A stretch of DNA of 64,000 nucleotides from assembly GCF_902459465.1 (NCBI RefSeq), contig NC_047070.1:8110554-8174553 (forward strand), given 5' to 3'. The position numbers and the translations under genes were made by a program. Numbering within the stretch: the first letter of the stretch is position 1; the number at the start of each line of letters is the position of its first letter. Origin of the DNA: Asterias rubens (Eukaryota; Echinodermata; Asteroidea; Forcipulatida; Asteriidae). Below the pieces are notes generated by a model. The model was not told the origin of the DNA. It saw only the letters and a list, made by a program, of their open reading frames with translations, and made no database searches. Shown here in pieces: positions 23,001 through 34,900 of the stretch.

Positions 23001-25078
23001 TTGTAGCATCAGTTGTAGCCAGTTGTAGTACCAGTTGTAGCATCAGTTGTAGTACCAGTGTAGTACCAGTTGTAGCATCAGTTGTAGTATCAGTTGTAGC
23101 ATCAGTTGTAGCATCAGTTGTAGCATCAGTTGTAGCATCAGTTGTAGCATCAGTGTAGCATCAGTTGTAGCATCAGTGTAGCATCAGTTGTAGCATCAGT
23201 GTAGCATCAGTTGTAGATCAGTTGTAGCATCAGTTGTAGCATCAGTTGTAGCATCAGTTGTAGCATCAGTTGTAGCATCAGTTGTAGCATCAGTTGTAGC
23301 ATCAGTTGTAGCATCAGTTGTAGCATCAGTTGTAGCATCAGTTGTAGCATCAGTTGTAGCATCAGTTGTAGCATCAGTTGTAGCATCAGTTGTAGCATCA
23401 GTTGTAGCATCAGTTGTAGCATCAGTTGTAGCATCAGTGTAGCATCAGTTGTAGCATCAGTTAGTATCAGTTGTAGCATCAGTTGTAGCATCAGTTGTAG
23501 CATCAGTTGTAGCATCAGTTGTAGCATCAGTGTAGCATCAGTTGTAGCATCAGTTGTAGCATCAGTTGTAGCATCAGTTGTAGCATCAGTTGTAGCATCA
23601 GTTGTAGCATCAGTTGTAGCATCAGTTGTAGCATCAGTTGTAGCATCAGTTGTAGCATCAGTGTAGCAGTTGTAGCATCAGTTGTAGCATCAGTTGTAGC
23701 ATCAGTTGTATCAGTGTAGCATCAGTTGTAGCATCAGTTGTAGCATCAGTTGTAGCATCAGTTGTAGCATCAGTTGTAGCATCAGTGTAGCATCAGTTGT
23801 AGCATCAGTTGTAGCATCAGTTGTAGCATCAGTTGTAGCATCAGTTGTAGCATCAGTTGTAGATCAGTGTAGCATCAGTTGTAGCATCAGTTGTAGCATC
23901 AGTGTAGCATCAGTTGTAGATCAGTTGTAGCATCAGTTGTAGCATCAGTTGTAGCATCAGTTGTAGCATCAGTTGTAGCATCAGTTGTAGCATCAGTTGT
24001 AGCATCAGTTGTAGCATCAGTTGTAGCATCAGTGTAGCATCAGTTGTAGCATCAGTGTAGCATCAGTTGTAGATCAGTTGTCGCATCAGTTGTAGCATCA
24101 GTTGTAGATCAGTTGTAGCATCAGTTGTAGCATCAGTTGTAGCATCAGTTGTAGCATCAGTGTAGCATCAGTTGTAGCATCAGTTGTAGCATCAGTTGTA
24201 GCATCAGTTGTAGATCAGTTGTAGCATCAGTTGTATCAGTTGTAGCATCAGTGTAGCATCAGTTGTAGCATCAGTTGTAGCATCAGTTGTAGCATCAGTT
24301 GTAGTATCAGTTGTAGCATCAGTTGTAGCATCAGTTGTAGCATCAGTTGTAGCATCAGTTGTAGCATCAGTTGTAGCATCAGTTGTAGTATCAGTTGTAG
24401 TATCAGTGTGCATCAGTTGTAGATCAGTTGTAGCATCAGTGTAGCATCAGTTGTAGCATCAGTTGTAGCATCAGTTGTAGCATCAGTTGTAGCATCAGTT
24501 GTAGTATCAGTTGTAGCCAGTTGTAGCATCAGTTGTAGCATCAGTTGTAGCATCAGTTGTAGCATCAGTGTAGCATCAGTTGTAATCAGTGTGTAGTAGC
24601 AGTTTCAGTACCAGTTGTAGCATCAGTTGTAGCATCGTTGTAGAACCGTGTAGCATCAGTTGTGCATCAGTGTAGCATCAGTTGTAGCTCAGTTGTAGCA
24701 TCAGTTGTTAGCATCAGTTGTAGCATCAGTTGTAGATCAGTTGTAGCATCAGTTGGTAGCATCAGTTGTAGTCAGTTGTAGCATCAGTTGTAGCATCAGT
24801 TGTAGCATCAGTGTAGCATCAGTTGTAGCACCAGTTGTAGCACCAGTTGTAGCACCAGTTGTAGCACAGTTGTAGCACCAGTTGTAGCACCGTTGTAGCA
24901 CCAGTTGTAGCACCAGTTGTAGCACCAGTGTAGCACAGTTTAGCACCAGTTGTAGCACAGTTGTAGCAAGTTGTAGCATCAGTTGTAGCATCAGTTGTAG
25001 CATCAGTGTAGCATCAGTTGTAGCATCAGTTGTAGCATCAGTGTAGCATCAGTTGTAGCATCAGTTGTAGTATCAGAG
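19986..25078. repeat. 5.1-kb minisatellite of 12-bp unit GTAGCATCAGTT
   Basis: A short (CTGTTG) run is followed at about 20029-20385 by some 29 nearly perfect GTGGCATCAGTT units. After that, to 25078, come hundreds of GTAGCATCAGTT units with patches of GTAGCACCAGTT, GTAGTATCAGTT and GTAGTACCAGTT. Since 12 is a multiple of three, several frames stay open: Val-Ala-Ser-Val and Ser-Ile-Ser-Cys on the + strand; Thr-Thr-Asp-Ala and Leu-Met-Leu-Gln on the minus strand. The left 700 bp are free of frame-breaking slips over most of their length. From about 20760, and especially after 22300, single-base losses (CAGTGTAGC for CAGTTGTAGC) become frequent, probably from weak consensus near the assembly gap. 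It is best read as non-coding satellite DNA; a Thr-rich mucin-like exon on the minus strand is the alternative. Confidence 0.9.
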
Positions 25079-25134
25079 GGTGCCTGAATACAAGCCACAT
25101 CCAGAGACATCATCCCATGTGATGAAGCGCACCA
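25079..25134. other. Unique 56-bp flank between minisatellite and gap
   Basis: On the minus strand it reads toward the array and ends in TTGTATTCAG, an acceptor-like site, directly before a frame giving Ala-Pro-Ser-Asp-Thr-Thr-Thr-Asp-Ala. It does not match WDR1. It is too short to assign. Confidence 0.3.
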
Positions 25135-25634
25135 NNNNNNNNNNNNNNNNNNNNNNNNNNNNNNNNNNNNNNNNNNNNNNNNNNNNNNNNNNNNNNNNNN
25201 NNNNNNNNNNNNNNNNNNNNNNNNNNNNNNNNNNNNNNNNNNNNNNNNNNNNNNNNNNNNNNNNNNNNNNNNNNNNNNNNNNNNNNNNNNNNNNNNNNNN
25301 NNNNNNNNNNNNNNNNNNNNNNNNNNNNNNNNNNNNNNNNNNNNNNNNNNNNNNNNNNNNNNNNNNNNNNNNNNNNNNNNNNNNNNNNNNNNNNNNNNNN
25401 NNNNNNNNNNNNNNNNNNNNNNNNNNNNNNNNNNNNNNNNNNNNNNNNNNNNNNNNNNNNNNNNNNNNNNNNNNNNNNNNNNNNNNNNNNNNNNNNNNNN
25501 NNNNNNNNNNNNNNNNNNNNNNNNNNNNNNNNNNNNNNNNNNNNNNNNNNNNNNNNNNNNNNNNNNNNNNNNNNNNNNNNNNNNNNNNNNNNNNNNNNNN
25601 NNNNNNNNNNNNNNNNNNNNNNNNNNNNNNNNNN
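25135..25634. other. Assembly gap, 500 N
   Basis: There are exactly 500 N, a conventional size for a gap of unknown length. The missing C-terminal exons of WDR1 should lie here or beyond, since no WDR1 exon was found to the left. Confidence 0.99.
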
Positions 25635-25940
25635 TTGGTGTATCCCATCATAAGCATAAAATAACAAGCCTGTGAACATTTGGGCTCAATTGGTTATCGA
25701 AGTTGATGAGAAAATGATGAAAGAAAAAACACCCTTGTTGGACAAATTTGTGTGCTTTCAGAGAAGTCTTTTAATATTTTAGCGAGAAATTACCTCTTTC
25801 TCGAAAACTACGTTACTTAAGAGGGAGTCGTTTCCCACAATGTTGTATACTATCAACATCTCTCCATTGCTAGTTACCAAGTCAGTTTTTAAGTTAATAT
25901 TTGTTTAGAGTAACTACCAAACGTGTACCTTCCCTTTAAG
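25635..25940. mobile_element. Truncated TTGGTGTATCTCAACAT-family foldback element at the gap edge
   Basis: It contains GAAAGAAAAAACACCCTTGT and the later CGAAAACTACGTTACTTAAG, as in the copies at 43039-43361, 45268-45647, 48337-48732 and 57362-57703. The left terminus is lost in the gap. Confidence 0.75.
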
Positions 25941-25984
25941 ACATTTGAAACACACTGTGGGAAACGAGAACCCGATCAACTTAC

Positions 25985-28900
25985 CCCTCCACCAATGGCT
26001 AGCTGACTCCCGGACGGATTGAAACATAGAGAGTTTACTCGGTATCCAACCTTCTCAGAAAACACCTTGGTATTCCCACTGTACAGGCTGACCTGAAAGG
26101 TCATGAAAGGTCAGAGGATTAGTGTCAGAGGTCAAAGAATAGTTTATCAAAAAACCACTTTTAATAGATAGATAAATAAATATATATAGATGGATAAAAT
26201 GGTTTATTCATTATTTCAAAAATAAAAATAAAAACATCACAATCAAAAGATGATCGCATTGAATCAAATTTAACAATCAAAATGCAATAGAAAAATACCT
26301 CAAACTTAAACAATACAAAGCAATTAATGAAATTACACAAGTACAAAAAAAACAGAGAAAGGGACATTAAGGTTGATCAAAGGAAAGGTAGGACAAGCAG
26401 GGGCGTTAAAAGCGGCAATTGTCATCCCCTGTAAACAGTGGTTGTCATGACTAAAAAATAATTCTTTGTAAAAAAAAAGGAACCCAACTTGCTTTCCTTC
26501 AAACGGCAACACATGTACTCACATAAATAACCATTAACCAATAATAAGGACAACTTAAGTAGTGTCCATCCATGAAACATGCCTATGGGTGGTTAACAAT
26601 TTACAAAATACAATGAAAATCCATACAGTTTCAAAATCTTAGAGAAAATACAGTTACAAGGTAATAATAGACCGCACCGGAACAGTAAAATATCAAATCA
26701 AGAAACACAATTAGAATACACATCAAAAATAAAAATCTGGCATTTAAAAACAAAATCACCCAAACAATTAAAGGAACACATTATCTTGTATCGGTCGAGT
26801 TGGTCTTTGAAAAGCGTTCTGTAACCGTTTGTTTTAAAATCGATATGGTTAGAAAGATGTAAAGGTAGAATACAACGATCTACACAAATATGCCTCGATA
26901 ATGCGTGGTTTTATTTTTACCTCGATGACTAAACACGGTTGGCCATTTATGGGAGTCAAAGTTTTTATTGACCAACTCGTCCGATCCAAGCCAACCTGTT
27001 CCTTTAAAGTACACACTCCAGGATTGATATTTGGTCCTTGAAAAAGTAGGCAAATGTTATCAAGTACAGGGGCTGACCTACGTACATGTGCACATGGTAC
27101 AAGCTCTAATAGACTTTTCAGGCCTTATAATAACAGTTCAACTGATTTTTCTGTGGGGAACAAAATCAGAAAACAGAGGGAGAACATCATGCCTGACATT
27201 TGATTCAATGGGAGACTTTGGAACGCTAGGTGGCAGCAGACTTACCAGGTAAAATTTCCATTGTTTACGTAGTTCTGAGCATGCGCACATTACCGAGAAC
27301 AATGGATTTTACCTGGTAAGTCTGCTGCCACCAAGCGTCCCAAAAGTCTCCCATTGAAAGTTACAATTTGTAGAAAATGTTGAATAACGCTGGACTTACT
27401 TCTCCGTCTGTGCCAATGGCCATCTTATCTCCGACCGTGTCTACAGAGAGAGGCTGAGCGTCTAATCCAATGGTCTCGGCCCTATATCAGGGAAAAGAAA
27501 AAGGGTCGTGATATTTTATTTAATATTGCATTGTATTGTATTTCAGGCCTGTATACTTTCAGGCCTGTATACTTCGCCAGGGGCAACAAGGCTATTTTGC
27601 CTTAACTGCTTTCGTGAAGTATCAGGCCTGGTTATTTATTTCAAAACTGGAACAGACCCCATAACACAGGGGAGGGTAACATCAGTATAATAATAAGTAA
27701 CAATTAGAGGAAGAAGTCGTACAAAAACAAAATAAACATTTGTTAAAACCTAATCACATTTCACATGGAGAATCAAGTCAAATCCTACGTACATAAAACA
27801 CAACATCACATGCAAATACTGTTTATGTACTTGACATAATACACAATGCACATAATTTGATTTTCCTAAAACAGTAAATAAAAAGATATATTTGGCAACA
27901 CAATTAATACATACCAAATGCATCAAATGAAATATTACAAACCATCAATCATCTAAAAGTTTACATTAAAAAAATTACATCCAACAGTAAAAGGGAAACG
28001 CACACAAAATCATAGATAAACATTAAATGAGTAGGGTAGATGGCGTCAGCTTCCGATGCAAACCAGACCTTCTTCAGGGGAATTAACAAGTACAAACAAA
28101 TAGATATAAATTTAAAGAAAAAAGAGGAGCAAAGGATTAAGGGAAGGGATCCAGAAAAGTGGGAAAAGTATAGCCGATCAAAGTTTCTAACTTCAAATAT
28201 CAAGTATAAATTTACAAGAACAAAATACAATATATAACAGAGGGGGAAAACAATATGAACTGGAATTCAAAAAGCAACAAGGTGAAAGGCAGGGAAAGAA
28301 ATCACTAGCCAACCTGGGCCCGATTTCATGGCTCTGCTTACCGTAAGCAAAGAAGTGATGCTTAAGGAAGCAGGGAATTCTCAGCAAGTAAGCAGGGAAT
28401 GTATGCTTATGCCCCAGAAATTATCTTATATACGAAAACATCATTTTTGAGTTGGGCTGTTTGCCATGAAAGGGACATGACCTGTAGCCAAACATCTTTC
28501 TGGTCGTAGTCTGCCAAAACGCTACAAAACGAAAAAGAAACTTACATGAATTCTTTCTTCTCTGCATCCTGGAACCTGATTTGATCGTCGACTCCAATGG
28601 ATGTGATGGTGCTGCCCGTCATGCTCATCCCATTCACCATGTTGGTATGGCCCTTTCCTTTAGTTTCAACACAGTCACCCGTTTCCACGTCCCAATTCAG
28701 TGCTCAAGCGTTAAGGAACAAACAACACTTTGGGAGATCAAACCTATGTTCTATTACAACGTGAGTAATAACAACAAAAACCAGCAGGATTTATACAGCA
28801 AACCAGTCACTGAGCAATTTCCAACATTAAAATCATCAACTATGATGAAACCTCCTACTCTCAGTCAAATTTGCCAGTAAGTTTACAAATTGTTTGGAAC

Positions 28901-31900
28901 CATTCAACGGCACTATTTACTTGTTTGTTTGTTTGTTTAAATAACTTGACAAAGCTCCAACTAGGGAATATAAACAAGGCCTACTATAAACACCAAGCTG
29001 GCAACAGCCAATCTCTCACATACAAACAATCGTTTAACGTCTATAATTATGAATTGAACAAATCAATTAATAGTGATTCAGTAACAAGATGACAATACTT
29101 TTTCTTGTCATTTTGAAGTTTGTTTACGGGAAAACAACTGTGCACAGAACTGTCAGTGTATTTGCAGATGCATTCATACATGTAATGTTAGACATCATAT
29201 TGCACAGCACACTGGCATAGTTTATCATTCAAAATCATTTTGATGTTATTCAATGGTCAAACAGTAGGAGGGTTGACAGTGTACTGTACAGATGTATGCA
29301 CCAGATGTAGTGCACTTATCATTCAAAATCATTTGTTATTCAATGGTCAAACAGTAGGAGGGTTGACAGTGTACTGTACAGATGTATGCACCATATGTAG
29401 TGCACTTATCATTCAAAACCATTTTCAAATTGTTTGAGCTGACAGTATAGAAGGGTTAAAAAATGTAAATCAGGGTCACAAATGGAAAAAAGTTGGATGT
29501 AAAGGATATGTAGTTTGTTATCCAACCCAGCAGAGTAGACCGTCTTAGAACTTTGTGATAGCGTCATGGCGGTGATGTTCTTGTTATGCCCCTAAGAAAT
29601 AGAAGAATATCAAGCTAGGTTAATAATAAGTACTTTGAACTCTTTCCGGCCAGGGCCTAAATTCATACAGCTGCCTTTAGCACAAAAAGTAGGTAATCAC
29701 AACACATTTATGCTTACCAGACTAAAGTTACCAGACTAAAGACAATGCTACAGTACATATACCACCTGTGACTGGTGTCCCACTCATTTTTGCCAGAGGG
29801 AAATCTTTTTTAAGACTCAACCTTTCAGACAATATACTCTATTGGTCGTCCTGACAACAAAGACCCATGTGTTCATTCTCTTCAGGACAAGACAAGACAA
29901 GAAAAGCCCTCTTCACACGACTCTACTCCTTGGGGTTGCCCCCAGGGAATAACAGCCGGCCTTTTCACACTGTGATCGTTTATACCTGGTCTTGCCCTGA
30001 TCTGCCCTGGCAAATGGACATACCCCAGGGAACAGCCACCCCTGCTCTGGAGTAGAGGTAAGCTGTAAAACCCTGGGGTATTCTTGGAGTGTTCAGCAGG
30101 ACTACTCTATTCCCCGGGACCAAAATAACGGCCGGCCCTTTTACACTGTGATTGCTCAAACACTGGTCTACCACGGCAAATGGGCATACCCCAGGGAATA
30201 GCCACCCCTGCTCTGGAGTAGAGGTAAGCTGTAAAACCCTGGGGTATTCTTGGAGTGTTCAGCCGGACTACTCTATTCCCCGGGACCAAAATAACGGCCG
30301 GCCCTTTTACACTGTGATTGCTCAAACACTGGTCTACCACGGCAAATGGGCATACCCCAGGGAATAGCCACCCCTGCTCTGGAGTAGAGGTAAGCTGTAA
30401 AACCCTGGGGTATCATTGAAACATTTAGCCTAAACCCAGTGGAATAGGAACACAGTGTGAAAGTGGGCCAGGGAAACCGTGGGGTAAAACAAATCCTGGG
30501 GCCACCCCGGGGCTGTATTCCACAGGGATAAGAGATTCAGTGTGAAAAGGCCTAATAATAATAATAATAACAGTAGGCAACATTTACAAAGCACATAAGC
30601 AGCATCAATGAGCTTATTTACAAACATTAACATTCTTAAGCGACACAAATAGAACTTCTGAAAAATACATTGCACATAAATTCTTTTACAAAAATGCAGG
30701 AACAATATAAAAGTACTAAATTGTTGACACTGTAAATCACAAGTTTACTAAAAATCACCAAATATATCAAAATCAGTGAAGAAAAGTCAATTGCACGCAG
30801 AAACTTGAATTCAGTATTACATAAGCAGGCCTTACGAACACACCTTGATAACCCTTGCTGGTGTGGAGGGATTATTCTTGTCGAGGTAGTTGATGTAACC
30901 AGAGAGGGATACGGTCAGCATGTGCTCTCCTTGCCACAGGCATGATAGCTGCTGATCCTCAATACTGCTACCCAACTCAAACTTCCTGCAAACGCAAAAA
31001 AAAAAAACGAAATAGAAATGATATGAAAGAAAAAGTCTTCAAAGTGATAATTTCATCCAGATACGAAAAATAAAATGCAGGGAGTTGAATCATTCCAAAC
31101 AAAAAAGTCTGAAATGATGACATTTTGGCCCCCTTGGAAAACCCCGGAGTAAAAGATTCCAAGGAGCATTCTTGGCACTAGAGAAGCAGATCAAAGGGCA
31201 GAATTTATTTAAATCAGAAGAAAATAACAGCTACTTTTGTCACCAAGAAGATATAACAAATCTTAACTCAGATAATAGTCTGATATTTCTCATCCCTGAA
31301 AAGAGAAAAAAAAAAACACAGAAGAAAAAAAATCAGCGATGATGTTGAAACCCTGATGGTGTTGAAACTAAGGCCGTGTGTGAATTGGCGACTTCGGCTA
31401 CAGCTACGGCTAGGACGCGCGCGTCTGCTATTCGTCAACACTGACAGACACGCTGATCTAGCTGTAGCTGTAGCCAAAATCGCCAATTCGGACACGGCCA
31501 CACTCTTGTCAATTCTAGTTTAGAACCAAAGACATCCACAAACCATGTTCCTATACATGAGCACTGTAACCTTGAAAATTGACTTTAGCCCTTTCCACAT
31601 GACAGCCATTTTAGCAGGGGTCCTTTACTTAATTTTTAGCTTGGTTGTGAAACTGCACCTTGTGTGAAAGGACGACAGTATTTTAACGGTCCATGACAAC
31701 AAATTTGAGATTTCATGAAGGACCTTGGACAGTCCAAACATTGTCCTGTCACAGGAAGAATGTAATTTGTAAACCTTCAACAACCATGTTAAAATTAAGC
31801 AAGGGACACCTGCTAAATCACTGTCATGTGAAGAAAGCTTTTGAAATAATCTCACATTGTCACATCTTATAGTTACTCTCCATCAAAATTTTTGAACAAA

Positions 31901-34900
31901 ATAGCTAACGTCCGAGGACTCGGGACCGGCATTAAGAAAGGGACTGGTTTCACAATGAGGAAATGTGTTTATGCTTACGTAACAAGCTGTTTGGTGTCTG
32001 CGTCCCATAACTTTGCAGATTTATCAGCGGATGCAGACAATATGCGAGTGCTATCTGGACTCCAACATACCTAAGGGATAAAAAGGAATAAACTCAATAG
32101 CAAAAGGTATCACAAAGTGTTTTAAGACTGACAAAGAAGTTTGTTTACAAAGTATGCAAACTTTCATACAACTAGATATCATGTAATGAATCGCCCCCTG
32201 CATCCACCAGGGCCAAATTTCATAAAACCTATCAGCACAATAACTCGCTAAGCACAGAATAGTATTGCTTAGCAGGAACGGAATAACACCTACAGTTCAG
32301 GCATGCAACTGTAACTTCACCCAACAAGAGAAATTACAAAATTTCAATGATTTTTGTTTACAGTATAGTAATATTAAATTTTGAAAGGTAAAACTGAGAT
32401 AACAAAAAAAGAGGAAATCGCCTGATCCAAGAAAAAGTTGCCTGCCTGAAAATTACATAAAGTTTGCATTGTTGTGGCTGGTTCCCGATTCAATTTTTGG
32501 TTTAGCAAAGGCATTTGTCAAGCAATAATTTCTGCTGAAAACCTTTATGAAATTGGGCCCAGAAGGGGAAGGGAACTAACTACTTGCTAAACTTGGTCAA
32601 AATAGTGGAGAAAAAAGAAAATGGAAAAAGAAATGCATGTATTCACTTATCTTGTAATTCTCCCCAAAGGAGACATGAACAAAATAAATGTAAATTTAAC
32701 ACAGCAATGATGTACCAACTGGCCGAGATAATTAACACAAAATTAAATACAACATTACCCTTTACATTATGAGCCAGGTCGGACGACGTGCAGATAAATT
32801 GAACTAATACAGAAATACATGTAAGCTAACACTATCAGTGCAATGTGCTTCTAGTACTTCTGTACTGAGAGCCTTAAATTTATACATAGAAAATTTATAG
32901 AGCCACCATCCAACCACCCTGATGTCCCAAGCCACAGGTCTAGAATGCCACACCTAGATTGGGTGCCTTGGTTTTTATACCCAATAGGAAACTCTTTGTT
33001 ATTTAAATGTACTAGTTTTCATTCAATCTTAATGAGCCATTTGCCTGTTAGATTTGAATAATGTCTGGTACAATGACTTGCCTAGTCACAATAGGGCTTA
33101 CACTTGAATCTCAAACTAGACAGTTGCAATAACACATGATTAGGCCAAGCTTTTTTATAGTTACAAAAGAGACTGTGGACACCCATACACAATTCTGAAT
33201 GGATGTGTATGTCACAATGGTACTAGGGTTTTCTCATCTGAAGCTTGTTATGCAAAAGCTTGCCCTGAACCATTTGACATTACAACTGTCTCTAAAGTCT
33301 GAGAAATTCAAATGTAAGCGGTATATTGTGACTTAGCAAGCCATTGTACAAGATATTATTCAAATCTAACCCACAAATGGCTTATTTACAGGAATGAATG
33401 ATACAAACAATGTAAACACATTCCTTGCAGGCCAATGGTGGCTGGCAAGGGAACGATGACATAACTGACCACCCTAGTCTGGCACAACAATCACACACTC
33501 ATTGCAGGTCCAAACAGAATACCACACTTAACTTTGAAACTTGTTATTGAAACGTACTAGTTTTCATTCAATCTTAGTAGGCCATTTGGTGTTAGATTTG
33601 AATAATGTCTGGTACAATGACTTGTTTAGTCACAATGTATGGCTTATATTACATTTGACTTCCTCAGACTATAGAGACAGTTGCTGTGTCACATGATTGA
33701 GGGCAAGCTTTTGAGTAGTCATGTGTAAGAGACAGTAAACACCCATACATGATTCTGAATGGATGTGTATAGCACAAAGGTACCTGGGTTTGCTCATCTG
33801 GAGGTTGCCAAGCAAAAGCTTGCCAGGAACCATTTGACATAGTAACTGTCTCTATAGTCTGAGGAATTCAAATGTAAGCTGTACATTGTGACTTAGCAAG
33901 TCATTGTACCTGACATTATTCAAATCTAACAGGCAAAATGGCTCATTGAGAGGGAATAAAGATCTACAAACAATGTAAACACATTCCTTGCAGGCCAATG
34001 CTGGCAAAAGAATGGTAACATAACTGATCATCCCAATCTGGCACAACAATCCACATTCATTGCAGGCCCAAACAGAATAGATTATGCCATGGTTTACACT
34101 TGTACTAGTATTCATTCAATCTAAATTGAGAGGAAATAAGGATACGAACAATGTGAACACATTCCTTGCAAGTCAATGGTGGATGACAAGGACAGCATGT
34201 CTGGCCCTAGTCTGGCACAACAATCCACTGATTGTAAGCCAAAACACAGAGCCAGCACATGTGTGTAAACACTATAACAAAAGGAGCTTGGATTGGAACA
34301 CAAAGAATGTTCAGCACATTACTTATTTCGTCAATAATGGGATTGTGAATAAATAAGAAGAAATGTTCAGTTTAAGTTAAGCCAATTTCATAGAGCTGCT
34401 TAAGCACAAAAGCAGCAAAGCAAAATAAAAGCATGCTTACCAGAATAGGGTTACCAGCCAAACTAATGGCACATGTACAATTTGAGACTGGTATCCCACT
34501 CATTTCTGCTTAGCAGATAATTGTTCAGCTATATTTTCTGCTTAAGCATCTCTATGAAACTGAGCCCACAACAGCATCAACACTGGCCGAATTTCATAGA
34601 GCCTAAAACATAAAAACTTTCTAAGCACATACAAATCTTGCTTAACAGAAACTGGTTACCAGCCACAATTCTATAACATCAACATTGTTGCAACTAGGCC
34701 TACTGCCCACTCATGTTTTAGCAAGTATTTTCTGCTCAAAAGCTTTATGAAATTTGGCCCTGTAAGCATTAACAACTTGCTTAATGCTAAGCACATAATG
34801 AACTTGCTGAACAGAAACTGGTTAAAAGCCAAAATTCTATCAAGTTTACATTGTTGCAGCTTATTGGCGGAGCAAAGAAATTTGCCAAGCAGTATTTTTT

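Noticed and set aside
20027-24413. Many long ORFs on both strands of the minisatellite (Ser-Ile-Ser-Cys, Trp-His-Gln-Leu, Leu-Met-Leu-Gln, Thr-Thr-Asp-Ala repeats)
   Set aside because: They follow from a 12-bp unit without stops in those frames. No splice-supported start exists, and frame slips are common.
19986-25078. CRISPR-like regular repeat
   Set aside because: There are no unique spacers. The unit repeats head to tail and the genome is animal.
25073-25679. Open frames running through the N gap
   Set aside because: They are artefacts of N being translated as unknown residues.
28705-29530. GT-AG alternative for the WDR1 intron (GG|GTTGGA donor, TTGAG acceptor)
   Set aside because: It would drop conserved residues, shift the frame and reach a TGA shortly after the junction; the donor is also poor.
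29867-30367. ORFs over the 167-bp tandem repeat
   Set aside because: They repeat with the unit on both strands and lie inside a WDR1 intron.
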